Source: Panulirus ornatus (taxonomy: Eukaryota > Arthropoda > Malacostraca > Decapoda > Palinuridae). From it: DNA of 64,000 nt. The notes under the pieces are model-generated. The model was not told the origin of the DNA. It worked only from the letters and a program-made list of their open reading frames with translations, and made no database searches. The stretch spans positions 2,654,183 to 2,718,182 of the forward strand of contig NC_092225.1 of NCBI RefSeq assembly GCF_036320965.1. The letters are read 5' to 3'. This document shows positions 31,885 to 45,750 of the stretch, piece by piece. A program made the position numbers and the translations under genes. The first letter of the stretch is position 1, and each line of letters starts with the position of its first letter.

Positions 31885-32600
31885 GACGCATCTGACACCT
31901 TGTGAACATGTGTGGGATGTTACTAACACCTTGTGAACATGTGCGGGATGTTACTAATACCTTGTGAACATGTGTAGGATGTTACTAACACCTTTTGGGC
32001 GGGTGTCAAGGGTCAAGTACAACCTTGTGAATATGCGTTCAGAATTATATATAACAGTTTGTTAAAGTACGTTGAACATCACTAAGCACAATGAGAACTT
32101 ATGTTAGCTGTTACGTAACAATTTATAAACCCTTATTGGGTGAAATGCAATACCTTGTTAACATGTGTTAGGTGTTTTGTAAGACAATGATGACATACGT
32201 TGGGAGTTATGTAACACCTTGTTATCATATGTCAGGTGTTTCTGAATACTTCACTAACATGTGTCGGGGCTACTTAACACCTTATTCAGTTGTGTTGATA
32301 TAGCTTAGACATATTAACATACGTAGTTTTTAACACTTTTGGATGTTAATAAGTATCTTGTTAACTACCTTGTTAACATATGTTGTTGTTCTTAGACTTC
32401 CTGTCATCATGTGTCAGGCGTTACTAAACATATTACTGATATGTGTCTTGTGTTAATAAACACCTTGTTAAACTATGACGACTGGTGATTAACCCTGTCC
32501 TATTTGTCGGGTGTTACTTGTCCCATTGTTATCTTTTAGATTTCTATTGCATAGCTTGTTAACGTGTTTCTTACTCATAACTACCTTGATCACTGATTAG
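31885..32600. repeat. 32-bp degenerate satellite, block 2
   Basis: Same unit as block 1. It begins with three cleaner units around CACCTTGTGAACATGTG and GGGATGTTACTAA (31,895-31,995), then becomes very diverged. Confidence 0.75.
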
Positions 32601-33430
32601 TGATCACCATTTAGATATAATCAACGTAACAACTTTTAGTTTAGCATTAAGAAATCTTGGTGAACCCATCCTGCAGAAAGAAAACTGAGATTATTATATC
32701 ATGCTTTGCTGTTTTTAAGCAACCCCGGTTTTGGTATATTTTTATAAATCAACGGATCATCACTACCAACGTCTTCGTGAAGCATTTCATATCAATTCGT
32801 CCTGCTAATTTGTTAAAGTTTTGCATTATATATAATTAAGGAATGAAAGACTCTGATGTAATAAACCGATAAACTTAACACCAAGTAAGCAGTACGTAAA
32901 AGCAGCAAACAAAAGACTGAGTCTTCATGGGAAGGGTCTTCGAACCTGTCTCAGCAACTAAACCTCACTCCTCACAGTTCACTGGTGCGTCCTCACCTTG
33001 CATTCTGTGTTTAGTTCTTGTCGCCCTACTTAAAAAAGAAATATATATATAGAACGGAAATAGTGCAGCGGAAAACGCCAAGTTAATTAATTGAGAATTC
33101 TCAGTCTGAGAAAGAAATTCTAAGAAAGCTGTCTTGACGGTTTAACTTACTTGCCATAGAAAAGCGAACTTCAAGAGGTGGTTTAATGCATACCAAATTT
33201 TCAAAGGCTTCTACTGTCTTTATCTAAGCGGCTGTCTGAGACTGCATTAGTCTGGTTATATCCATTGTAACAGATGCAACCTTGCTGGAAAAAATGTAGC
33301 TTCGAATGAGGCAAGCTGCTCTCTCTCCTACTGGATTGTCAATATTTTGAAAAGACTTACCAATAAGGGTTGTTGAAAGTGATGCCTTAGATATGGTTAG
33401 ATATAGACGATGACCTCACCTCAAGCCCTC
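32601..33430. other. Unique sequence, no gene seen
   Basis: AT-rich, no recognisable exon. It lies upstream of the thrombospondin-repeat exon and could be intron or promoter region. Confidence 0.4.
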
Positions 33431-33435
33431 GAGTG

Positions 33436-33448
33436 ACGTATATATACG
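33436..33448 (+). promoter_or_regulatory. Possible TATA box
   Basis: GACGTATATATACGTC is a perfect palindrome centred on a TATA word, about 460 bp upstream of the host exon. No initiator can be fixed by eye, so this is weak. Confidence 0.15.
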
Positions 33449-33790
33449 TCTCCATAGTTAGAAGAGTTCACAAACATTTCTCCTTCGTCGTCTTTAGTTT
33501 TCTACTCTTTCTTCACCACGTCTGTGTTTCTGATCTCTGGCTTCAAAAATAACTTCAAAACGATTCAGTGCATTTCTCTGTATTTCGTTTGCATTGTGTT
33601 GATGAGCGTGTTATCATCAAGATGTGTAAACCTAAAGTTTTTGTTAGTTTCGGTTCACACTTCACCCCTGGAGCATGACGTTACTACGTTACTCCCAAGG
33701 GTTAGCTCAAAGGCCGAGTCATCACACCGATGTGTCTTACCGCCGTATTCAGAGGGATATTGATTACCTTGTCAGCGTATGTTTGTGTAT

Positions 33791-33815
33791 GTGTGTGTGT
33801 GTGTGTCTGTGTGTG

Positions 33816-33867
<52 letters not shown>
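33791..33867. repeat. (GT)n microsatellite next to splice acceptor
   Basis: GT repeats end about 32 nt before the exon's acceptor AG. Reading frames through it give Val-Cys runs and are not protein. Confidence 0.96.
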
Positions 33868-33868
<1 letters not shown>

Positions 33869-33899
33869 TTACCTCGTCTTAACCATGTGTGTATTACAG

Positions 33900-34045
33900 G
33901 TGCATCGTATGTTCATAGAGCAACTGCAGCGTCAGGAGAGAACCCGCGGGGGGACCTGGGGAGAATGGTCCTCCTGGACCGCCTGTTCCCGCTCCTGCGG
34001 TGGCGGCGTCTCCATCCAGTCTAGGGAGTGCCTCATGAACCCCAG
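33900..34045 (+). CDS. Thrombospondin type-1 domain exon (ADAMTS-like/papilin-like)
   Basis: This is one internal exon of a host gene. The acceptor reads GTGTATTACAG before 33,900, and the donor is CCCAG followed by GTAAGATG at 34,046. The 146-bp exon enters at a codon boundary and leaves after two bases of a codon. It encodes [18 protein letters not shown] and then the start of a thrombospondin type-1 repeat: [20 protein letters not shown], then QSRECLMNP. The W-x-x-W-x-x-C, C-S-R-S-C-G-G-G and R-x-C features are all present. The -GGxWGxWSxW...CSRSCGGGV form is typical of secreted matrix proteins of the ADAMTS, ADAMTS-like and papilin families. The rest of the domain must be on a downstream exon outside or unrecognised here. 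The exact gene cannot be named from one exon. Confidence 0.8.
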
Positions 34046-34720
34046 GTAAGATGACCCCTTCCTGTGTGAGTCGACTTCTTACTTAGTAAGATGACCCCTT
34101 CCATATATAAGATGACCCCTTCCCTACTTGGGACAAACCCTTCCCTATGTGAAGCGGCCACTTACCCTTTCCCGGGTAAGATGCTCTTTCCCCAGGTGAG
34201 ATAACATCTATCTCAGGTGAGATGACCACCTGACCCCTAGAAGAGATGACCGCCCCCACCGCCCCAGTGACGCTGCCTCATGTGTCCAGGACCCATAACC
34301 CGTTTCTCTGCCCCCTCCATCCCCGGGAGACTGCTCATAACTACCAGTTGAGATAACCCATCACCCGGCCTCACCGCCCCTATGACTGCCTCATGACCCG
34401 TAGGTGACTTGACCCATACCTCTTCCCCACCGTCCCTGGGAGACTGCTCATAACCTACCAGTTGAGATTCCCATCCCCAAATCCAGTTGCCCCTGTGAGA
34501 CTGCTTCATGACCTCTAGATGACATAACCCCTACCCTACCCCTGCCACCCATGTATTCTACATCATGAACCTTAGATGAAATGACCTCACCGTCTCTGTA
34601 TGGCATTGTGGCTTCCTAGGAACTACAGCGTGCACCCTAAACCAGATGACTCCTTTTCTCCCATCATAGCACTGTGGTACCTTGGAGGACATGCTTTCTG
34701 AAAACCAGGTAAGCTAGAGT
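34022..34720 (+). repeat. Degenerate repeats of the exon 3' end and splice donor
   Basis: The junction reads GAGTGCCTCATGAACCCCAG then GTAAGATGACCCC. Variants recur downstream: GACTGCCTCATGACCCGTAG/GTGACTTGACCC near 34,386, GACTGCTCATAACTACCAG/TTGAGATAACCC near 34,330, GACTGCTTCATGACCTCTAG/ATGACATAACCCC near 34,498 and CTACATCATGAACCTTAG/ATGAAATGACC near 34,560. A weaker trail reaches about 35,290. The intron therefore contains several decoy donor-like copies. Confidence 0.65.
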
Positions 34721-36537
34721 GCACCAATTACGATTATCATATCCAATGTGACCGCTTCTTGTACCCCTAAGATCCGATACAGTGTACCAACCATGTGTTA
34801 TGATGATACCCGTGTGGACTATCTTGTTACTCTGAGGCGAGTGCCCGCCTATATCCTGGAGGAATAGACGATCTTGGATCCACCAGGTGTCTACCTGGCA
34901 CTGGCTCTAGTCATACTACGGCTCATTCTCAAAGTGTGTTACTTAGCACGCCATGTTATCAGTTCTTCTTGTGAGACTGACTCGTCAATCCCAGACTGGC
35001 TTGTCAATACCAGGTGGTAAAGCTTGTATGTTTAACATGATGAGACTCCAGAAGTGACTCCTAGTAAGATAGATAGATAGGTAGATAGATAAATGGATGG
35101 ATAGATAGATGGAAAGTGGGACAGCGTCACAAGCCTCTGGTGACAACAGCGCGTTTTATCATACTTATCGTGTTAGTCAGGGAGACTCGTGAACCCAAAT
35201 GAGACACCTGAGCTTTTGGTTCATTTTCAAAAGTTCTTACGAAGTCCTTCATGTGTCCCAGGTGAAATAACCTACCTTTTTTGTTACAATCACATCATGA
35301 GAGAATATATATGTAACCCACCGGTAAGAATAAGAATATGGCAAAGACTTTGAAGGCTAGATTCACGAATATATCAAATTCCCAGGTGTAGGACCAGAGC
35401 GACCGCTATAACTCACCCAGCTCCGAGAGCAGAGAACAGGCAGGTTATCATGACTTTGAAAAACTCTCGATGAAGGAAAGTTTTCTATGTGAGGCAGTGC
35501 CTAGGAAACCAGCCACTAATAATGATCCTGCCTGAAAAAAGGTGTTTGGCCAACTCTACATGAGACGGATGACCCTTGATTTCAGAAACCAATTGGACTA
35601 TATCGTAGCTAGATGGGTAGAAGAAGAAATCAGAGCAAAGCCTGATATCTTTCAATACTGTTATAAAAGGATATTGAATACTACCCTGTGGAATTTACAG
35701 ATTAAAGGCTCAGGGTTGATGTGCATGAGTGTTCACCAAACTGGTTCTCTATGTGAGTTGGATGACTAAGGATGTAGCCTACCAATCTTTCCTTGTATTC
35801 AAAATTTCCACTTGGATCTCCGTCACTGGGTCAAGTCCCATATTGATCTATCAGACAGGGACTATAACACCAGTAGAGTGCCCCAAGACATTCAGTTTAG
35901 TCCAATTTTCTTGTCTAAGATTAGCGGACCTTTCAAAAATATTGTGCCTCTGTATGTTACGTTTGTTTGATCTTAATATTACCAGTGTCTCCAAAGTTGT
36001 TGCAATTTTTCTGTTTTCCTTTATTCATTTGTAGCAAATTCGTGATTTAAAAAGATAATATTCCACTGAGAGAGCCTGGTAAATCTACTTTTTTTGGCGG
36101 GGGAGGAAGCTGGTATCCCCAGAGATATTCTAAATACGTCCTCCAAGGTTTGAAGGCCAAGAGATATCTCAGGTTTTCAGCCTTGAAGATTCATTTCAAA
36201 GACATTTAGACACATTTTCTACGAAAATTAAGTTTTATCAACAAGCACCTTATTCTTCTGTTACAAAGTTAAGAAACTGCTGAAGTTCACTTTGACTTTC
36301 ATTTAAATTTATATTGTTAGATGTTCAAATTTGCAAATATCGTACCATATGATTCTGATTGTATCTTTAAGGTAACTTTAATGAAGAAAAAACTAAAATG
36401 ACTATTTCATGGTGTTATATATTCATATTGTTCTCACATGGTAATCCAGTAAATCATAAATGGAATTTATCATGCGTTCAGTACTGAATATTAGTTGCAA
36501 TATTTTCGCACTATCCTGATTGCATATTTACATGTTT

Positions 36538-36540
<3 letters not shown>
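34721..36540. other. Probable intron sequence; (GATA)n at 35,069-35,112
   Basis: No further exon was recognised. A 75-codon frame at 35,542-35,769 has no known motif. A GATA-type repeat with GGTA and GGAT variants lies at 35,069-35,112. Confidence 0.4.

Positions 36541-36610
<70 letters not shown>
36541..36610. repeat. (TA)n microsatellite
   Basis: About 35 TA units followed by a 22-nt T run that belongs to the minus-strand LINE tail. Confidence 0.96.
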
Positions 36611-36627
<17 letters not shown>

Positions 36628-37250
36628 TTTTTGCTTTGTCGCTGTCTCCCGCGTTTGCGAGGTAGCGCAAGGAAACAGACGAAAGAAATAGCCCAACCCA
36701 CCCCCATACACATGTATATACATACGTCCACACATGCAAATATATATACCTACACAGCTTTCCATGGTTTACCCCAGACGCTTCACATGCCCTGATTCAA
36801 TCCACTGACAGCACGTCAACCCCGGTATACCACATCGATCCAATTCACTCTATTCCTTGCCCTCCTTTCACCCTCCTGCATGTTCAGGCCCCGATGACAC
36901 AAAATCTTTTTCACTCCATCTTTCCACCTCCAATTTGGTCTCCCACTTCTCCTCGTTCCCTCCACCTCCGACACATATATCCTCTTGGTTAATCTTTCCT
37001 CACTCATTCTCTCCATGCGCCCAAACCATTTCAAAACACCCTCCTCTGCTCTCTCAACCACACTCTTTTTATTTCCACACATCTCTCTTACCCTTACGTT
37101 ACTTACTCGATCAAACCACCTCACACCACACATTGTCCTCAAACATCTCATTTCCAGCACATCCATCCTCTTGCGCACAACTCTATCAATAGCCCACGCC
37201 TCGCAACCATACAATATTGTTGGAACCACTATTCCTTCAAACATACCCAT
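36611..37250 (-). mobile_element. RTE-like LINE 3' fragment, type I
   Basis: Poly-A (as T run), tail hairpin, type I 3' UTR and the last ~145 codons ([20 protein letters not shown] to NRVNWIDVVYRG) are open without a stop. The 5' truncation at the MGMFEG block abuts a short TA stretch. Confidence 0.92.
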
Positions 37251-37365
37251 ATACATATATATATGGTTTTTGGTATGTTTGGTATGTATGGGTATGTTTT
37301 TGCTTTTGATGACTCGTTTAGCTATGATATATCATATGATGTCACATATCAAGTTCTTATTAGTA

Positions 37366-37596
37366 GCAACAATAATAATAACAATAATAATGATAATGAG
37401 AATAATAGTAATAATTATGATAATGATAAAAATAATAATAATGATGATTATGATAATGATAACAATAATAATAATAGTAATAATAATAATCATAATAATA
37501 ATGATAATGATAACAATAATGATAATGATAATGATAATAACAATAATAATAATAACAATAATAATAATAATGATAATAATAATAATACTAATAATG

Positions 37597-37627
<31 letters not shown>

Positions 37628-37701
37628 TAAGAATAATAATGATACTAATGACAATAATAATTATTATTTTATTATTATTATTATCATCATTATTATTATT
37701 A

Positions 37702-37760
<59 letters not shown>

Positions 37761-37816
37761 ATTATTATTATTATTATTATTATTATAATAATTATTATTA
37801 TTATTATAATTATTTT
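37366..37816. repeat. (AAT)n switching to (ATT)n, foldback triplet repeat
   Basis: Top strand AAT/AAC/GAT triplets from about 37,366 to 37,660 change abruptly to ATT triplets to 37,816. The two arms are complementary. Runs of Asn or Ile in the open frames here are repeat products. Confidence 0.93.
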
Positions 37817-38589
37817 TTTTTTTTTTTTTTTTTTGCTTTGTCGCTGTCTCCCGCGTTTGCGAGGTAGCGCAAGGAAACAGACGAAAGAAATGGCCCAACC
37901 CACCCCCATACACATGTATATACATACGTCCACACATGCAAATATACATACCTACACAGCTTTCCATGGTTTACCCCAGACGCTTCACATGCCTTGATTC
38001 AATCCACTGACAGCACGTCAACCCCGGTATACCACATCGCTCCAATTCACTCTGTTCTTTGCCCTCCTTTCACCCTCCTGCATGTTCAGGCCCCGATCAC
38101 ACAAAATCTTTTTCACTCCATCTTTCCACCTCCAATTTGGTCTCCCTCTTCTCGTTCCCTCCACCTCCGACACATATATCCTCTTGGTCAATCTTTCCTC
38201 ACTCATTCTCTCCATGTGCCCAAACCATTTCAAAACACACTCTTCTGCTCTCTCAACCACGCTCTTTTTATTTCCACACATCTCTCTTACCCTTACGTTA
38301 CTTACTCGATCAAACCTCCTCACACCACACATTGTCCTCAAACATCTCATTTCCAGCACATCCATCCTCCTGCGCACAACTCTATCCATAGCCCACGCCT
38401 CGCAACCATACAACATTGTTGGAACCACTATTCCTTCAAACATACCCATTTTTGCTTTCCGAGATAATGTTCTCGACTTCCACACATTCTTCAAGGCTCC
38501 CAGAATTTTCGCCCCCTCCCCCACCCTATGATCCACTTCCGCTTCCATGGTTCCATCCGCTGCCAGATCCACTCCCAGATATCTAAAAC
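37817..38589 (-). mobile_element. RTE-like LINE 3' fragment, type I
   Basis: T run, tail, type I UTR and 184 open codons from [20 protein letters not shown] to the TGA (VVYRG). It is truncated at the CKCFRYLG block (AGATATCTAAAAC) and here meets non-TA unique sequence. A 3-bp deletion is seen in the TRRRGRPNW region. Confidence 0.92.
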
Positions 38590-39380
38590 TTATCTCATTT
38601 TTTCACTTTCAATACTCATTTTATATCTTACCTATATTCTAATATTCATTTACTCAATCTTCCAATTTAAAACTTAGTATGCTTCAAATTGTATGATTGG
38701 ATAATGTTACCTTTGAATTTATTTCACATTTATACTTTAATTTTGTATTACAATTTAATAGTCAGATCTGAATAGCATTTATATAATTATAGAATAGCTA
38801 CTTAGGTATTAGATTAGGTCGTGGAGCAGGTTAGCAAGCAGTGATAGTTTATCAAGTGCTACATGTGTACTTTCAGGAAAGACAAGTTTGTTTCCCAGCT
38901 TCCATTAGGTTATGCTGCAGGGGTTTATGTCTCATTCACTCTTTTTTCTTTCACCTTGATGTTAGGGATAACAAATTTGAAACACGGGAAGTATGAGTCT
39001 CGTTCCCTGACTGACAACCTTGGTCAAGTGATGATGTTATTCCTATGATACACTCGCTCGTGGCTGTTCATGTGAAACTGCAACTGGTACTATTCTCGTA
39101 AAACTTTGTACAACTGAAACTTAAGACAATGTGCACTCACAGCCAGTAATATTTGTACATACCTTCACAATCATTGGAGGTAAGTTCTCGATATACAAAC
39201 TGAGGTAAAGTTTTTAGCTATCTGGGATCGATCATGCACGATGGACAAGATAGCTAATATCATTATATTCCATTATAAATTTATTACTAATAGTATATAT
39301 TCTATATACATATTTAACTTTTCATATAATATACAACTATAATATTTCATTCTAATATCACTATCATATATTCATCATAT
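38590..39380. other. AT-rich unique sequence, no gene seen
   Basis: No recognisable gene, RNA or repeat. Confidence 0.4.
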
Positions 39381-39383
39381 TCT

Positions 39384-39850
39384 TTTTGTCTTCGCTTCTC
39401 CCGTTTCAAGTAGGGCAGACAACGCGAAAGAAATGGCCCATTCCCCCCACATACACATGTATATACATACTCGCCTACACTGCCAAATATCTACCTCCAC
39501 AGCTTATCCATTTTACCCCAGACGCTTCACATGCCCATTTCAATCCACTGACATCACTCAACCCCGGTTATACCACATCGCTCAATTCACTCTATTCCTT
39601 GCCTCACTCTTTCCCCTTCCTGTCATGTTAGATGCATTCCGATCACACAAAATACTATTTTTCACTCCATACATCCACCCCAATTCTGTCATCCCTTGCC
39701 CTTTGGCTTTCATCTTCCCAATGCTTACACTCTTCTCTGTTACCAATCATTTTCCTAGCCCTTCAACTTTCACACCACCTCGACCAAAACACCCTTTCTG
39801 CCATGTATCATCAAACACATTTCAACAAACCTTCAATTCATCCATCTCTC
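39384..39850 (-). mobile_element. RTE-like LINE, internally deleted and indel-rich
   Basis: The first part (39,384-39,690) matches the type I 3' UTR and C-terminal end. From about 39,705 the match jumps to the start of the RT region (CTTTCATCTTCC, CTCTGTTACCAATCATTTTCC, CGACCAAAACACCC), skipping roughly 1.2 kb. Small indels occur every 10-20 bases, far more often than substitutions compared with the other copies. Confidence 0.7.
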
Positions 39851-39865
39851 TACACACCTACTTAT

Positions 39866-39955
39866 TATATATATTATTATTATTATTATATTATTATTAT
39901 TATTATATTATTTTTATTTATTATATATTATTTATTATTATTATTATTATTATCA

Positions 39956-40001
<46 letters not shown>

Positions 40002-40060
40002 CATTATTACTATAATTATTATTATCATTATCATTAATAGTAGTAGTAGTAGTAGTAGCA
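39866..40060. repeat. (ATT)n with TAG/CAG triplets
   Basis: Impure ATT triplets ending in AGTAGTAGTAGTAGTAGCAGCAG. Confidence 0.94.
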
Positions 40061-41049
40061 GCAGAACAATGTTTTATCATCCTTGACATGATCACAGTCT
40101 GCGATGGGTATTTATCGTACTTTGGTTGAGGTTACAGACGCTTTCAGTCAGCAGATGACTTGCGAGAGTGTTAATGTACAAGTGAGAAAACATTTGCTTT
40201 ATGTTAGTACCGTGTTAGGTGTGCACCTTGTGAGATAACTCACGTTTCTTGTTATTGTTACACCCTGGATGAGTGGCTCTCCTACTCTCTGGGGGAGGAC
40301 AGCTCACGCTATGTAATCGTATTGTACTTTGATGTAGTGAGCGCCTGGTGGAAACCCTGATGACTTACCTCGGCCCTGTCTTCTTTTATGATGTTATCGT
40401 ACCCAAGGTAGTACTTGATTAATCTCAGATGAGCTACCATACGCTTCAAGGTATTAACGGACTGTTGCCGCGACCTTCCGACTGGGCCATCAGAAGAGCT
40501 GAATGAGCTCCGAGTCATGAGAGAGTGCTTGGTGCTCCTTAGGGGATTATCTTCACGCTTTATTGTATGATCAATCGCACAGAATGTACTGTGAAGTCCC
40601 TACCATTTAATAAGCAGATACGTAAAGGTTTATAAATGACTTTTCAGATTCTAATCTTGATTTTTGTGTGTGTGAGACAATGTAGACGGTAGAAGGTCTT
40701 TTACAGTATGCAGACTCGCATGTCTTTTGATTAAACTATGCTCCTGGGTTAAGATACGAAAAATAGCCACATTTTCTCAGTGTTTCTTGCAGAGACGAAA
40801 AGGCTCTTAATTCCTAATAACCTGTACCTGCAAGAATTATATGAACCCAAGATGAATAATCCGCGATGTTTTAAGCACGTTTTCCTTGCTGAGTGAGCCA
40901 CTCGGTATGATCTATACGAGTGATGAGCACTGGCGGAGAGTTTGGCGATCCTGAGTGAGCTATCAGATCTTGTACACAATGATCAGGCCCGAGTCGGCGC
41001 CCCTGTGTCGCGACGGTACGAGTTGGGTATCTTTGACTTATACGGTGTT
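40061..41049. other. Unique sequence; one weak exon candidate on minus strand
   Basis: The minus-strand frame around 40,369-40,518 ends at GCCGAG followed by GTAAGT. Nothing else was recognised. Confidence 0.35.
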
Positions 41050-41178
<129 letters not shown>

Positions 41179-41434
41179 CATGAAAACCTCAGAGGAGGAG
41201 GAGGTGGGGGCAGACAGCAATACGCAGGGCGCCATCCCGGGTTCCCAACATTAACCCACAACTCGGTACTCTTCCTTCCTCGACAAGCATTTTAACCACT
41301 GGAGGCACGGCACAGATGTGTGATGAGATGGCTTAAGAGTTGTTAATGGCAGCCAATGATGACTAAACTACCGTTCTGCAGAAGTTTTTTGAATGTATAA
41401 ATTCATAATTTCACCAGTGCTGAGGATTATTATC

Positions 41435-41605
41435 TGAGTAGTTATAGTCAGTTGTTTGATGGACTTATTATAGAATATTACCTGCTGTGTGAAGTTATAG
41501 TCAATTGTTTGACTGACTTTTTAAAGAATATCTGCTGTGTGAAGTTACAGTCAATTGTTTGACTGACTTATTAAAGAATATTATCTGCTGTCTGAAGATG
41601 TAGGG
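41435..41605. repeat. Three-copy tandem repeat, unit about 55-60 bp
   Basis: Three copies of GTTATAGTCAATTGTTTGAC, GACTTATTAAAGAATAT and CTGCTGTGTGAA, with minor differences. Confidence 0.85.
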
Positions 41606-41960
41606 TTATTAGTGGCATCGTACATTAAAAATTGCCAGATATTAGTGTACACATCTCATTCATATTTCTAATTAGAGCATTAGAGACCATTATTGTGTTG
41701 TTGCTTAAATTCAATGCTTGATCATGATGTACACAAGTATTAAAATAGACATTTCATGTATGTAAAAATGGGGTTGATACAGTTGTAGAAAAAGCTTTGA
41801 GACATAATAATTGATAGCCATATAGTCCAAGGCTATGGCACTTCATGTAGCAGGGAAACATGGTCTCCTTTGGTGTGGGAAGTTCCTTGATAAGATTGTA
41901 CCACAGTGATACAGCCTTGCCAAGGTGTCTTTTCATTTGCAGTTAAACTTTTTGCAGGCA

Positions 41961-42868
41961 CAAGCCCATGTCTTGCAACCATATCACATTGTTGGAACCA
42001 CTATTCCTTCAAATGTACCGAATTTTGCTCTCTGAGATAATGTTCTCGCCTTCCTCACTTCCGCTTCCATGGTTCCATCTGCTGCTGTGTCCACTCCCAG
42101 ATATCTAAAACACTTCACTTCCTCTGCTTTTTCTCCATTCAAACTTACATCCGAGTTAACTTGTCCCTCAACCCTACTGAACCTAATAACCTTGCTCTTA
42201 TTCATATTCATTCACAACTTTCGTCTTTCACACGCTTTACCAAACTCAGTCACCAACTTATGCAGTTTCTCACCCAAATCAGCCACCAGCACTGTATCAT
42301 CAGCGAACAACTGACTCACTTTCCAAGCTCTCTCTCATCAAGAACTGACTGCATACTTGCCCCTCTCTCCAAAACTCTTGCATTCATCTCCCGAACAATC
42401 TCACTGGGAACCAATCACTTTCCTCTCTTCCTACTGGTACACATGCCTTACATCCCTGGTAAAAACTTGTCACTGCTTCTAGCAACTTGCTTCCAACACC
42501 ATATACTCTTAAAACCTTCCACAAAGCAGCCTTCTCCAGATCCATAAAAGCTATATACATATCCATGTTTTTCTAAGTATTCTCACATACAATCTTCAAG
42601 GCAAAGACCTGATCCATACATCCTCTACCACTTCTGAAACCACACTGCTCTTCCCAAATCTGATGCTCTGTACATGCCTTTACCTTCTCAAACAATTTCC
42701 CAGGAATACTCAAAAAACTTATGTCTCTGTAATTTGAACACTCACCCTTATCTCCTTTGCCTTTGTACTTTGGCACTATGCATGCATTCCGCCAATCCTC
42801 AGGCGCTTCACCATGATCCATACATACATTGAATATCCTTACCAATCAATCAACAACACTACAGTGTA
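41961..42868 (-). mobile_element. RTE-like LINE copy, diverged, both ends missing
   Basis: Covers the start of the C-terminal region back to [20 protein letters not shown] and VRIFNVCMDHGEAPEDW. Internal gaps occur near 42,055 (loss between the KARTLS and AEV blocks), near 42,395 (loss of the [10 protein letters not shown] region) and near 42,530 (DLEKAALWKVL, which lacks the YDRVDRD segment). Both ends meet unique or other-SINE sequence, not TA. Confidence 0.85.
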
Positions 42869-42873
42869 ACGCA

Positions 42874-42989
42874 AACCTCCAGCAGCCGGGATCGAATCCG
42901 GGACCCCTTTTAGTAGTGACAATAGCCTAGCCATAATGCTCTATCCTGCAATGCAGGGGTCCCGGGTTCGATCCTGGCTGTTGGAGGTT
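42874..42989. repeat. Inverted repeat of tRNA-like B-box arms
   Basis: The arm at 42,874-42,907 (CTCCAGCAGCCGGGATCGAA...) is the near-exact reverse complement of 42,956-42,989 (...GGGTTCGATCCTGGCTGTTG), with a 48-nt spacer. Each arm holds a B box (GGTTCGATCC on plus; GGATTCGATCC on minus). Confidence 0.85.
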
Positions 42990-43141
42990 TATAGGTTATA
43001 TGGTAGGGCGTGCTCACATACACTATTAACGTGTTTTACAGTTAGGTTCTCTAACGTGCTATCGGCTGGTTGCATGAACTTATGAGAAATGACCAGTAGA
43101 GACCCTGTTGCTTCAATGTGAGACGAAAGGTATTCGATTAC
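42920..43141 (+). mobile_element. tRNA-derived SINE
   Basis: The head has an A-box-like TAGCCTAGCCATAATG (about 42,922-42,937), a CTGC/GCAG anticodon-arm-like stem and a B box GGTTCGATCC (42,965-42,974). It is followed by a body (TACAGTTAGGTT, TGCTATCGGCTGGTTGC, GAGACCCTGTTGCTTC, GTGAGACGAAAGGTATTCGA) shared with 15.13-15.3 kb, then a (TA)n tail. It is non-coding and Pol III-type by inference. Confidence 0.7.
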
Positions 43142-45731
<2,590 letters not shown>

Positions 45732-45750
45732 ATATATATATATATATATT

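Noticed and set aside
30640..32600. CRISPR-like regular spacing in the 32-bp array
   Set aside because: Units are head-to-tail with no unique spacers and are strongly diverged; this is a eukaryotic satellite.
33524..33763. Frame with a hydrophobic stretch resembling a signal peptide upstream of the host exon
   Set aside because: It begins at a non-ATG codon in the form seen and has no donor that joins in phase; not enough support.
33675..33899. Open frame leading into the thrombospondin exon from an ATG at 33,675
   Set aside because: It runs through a (GT)n tract giving Val-Cys repeats; a clear polypyrimidine/AG acceptor at 33,899 fits an intron better.
41190..41310. tRNA-like pattern on the minus strand (AGTGGTTAAAATGC and GGGAACCCGGGATGG)
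   Set aside because: The B box does not match GGTTCRANYCC and no cloverleaf can be drawn.
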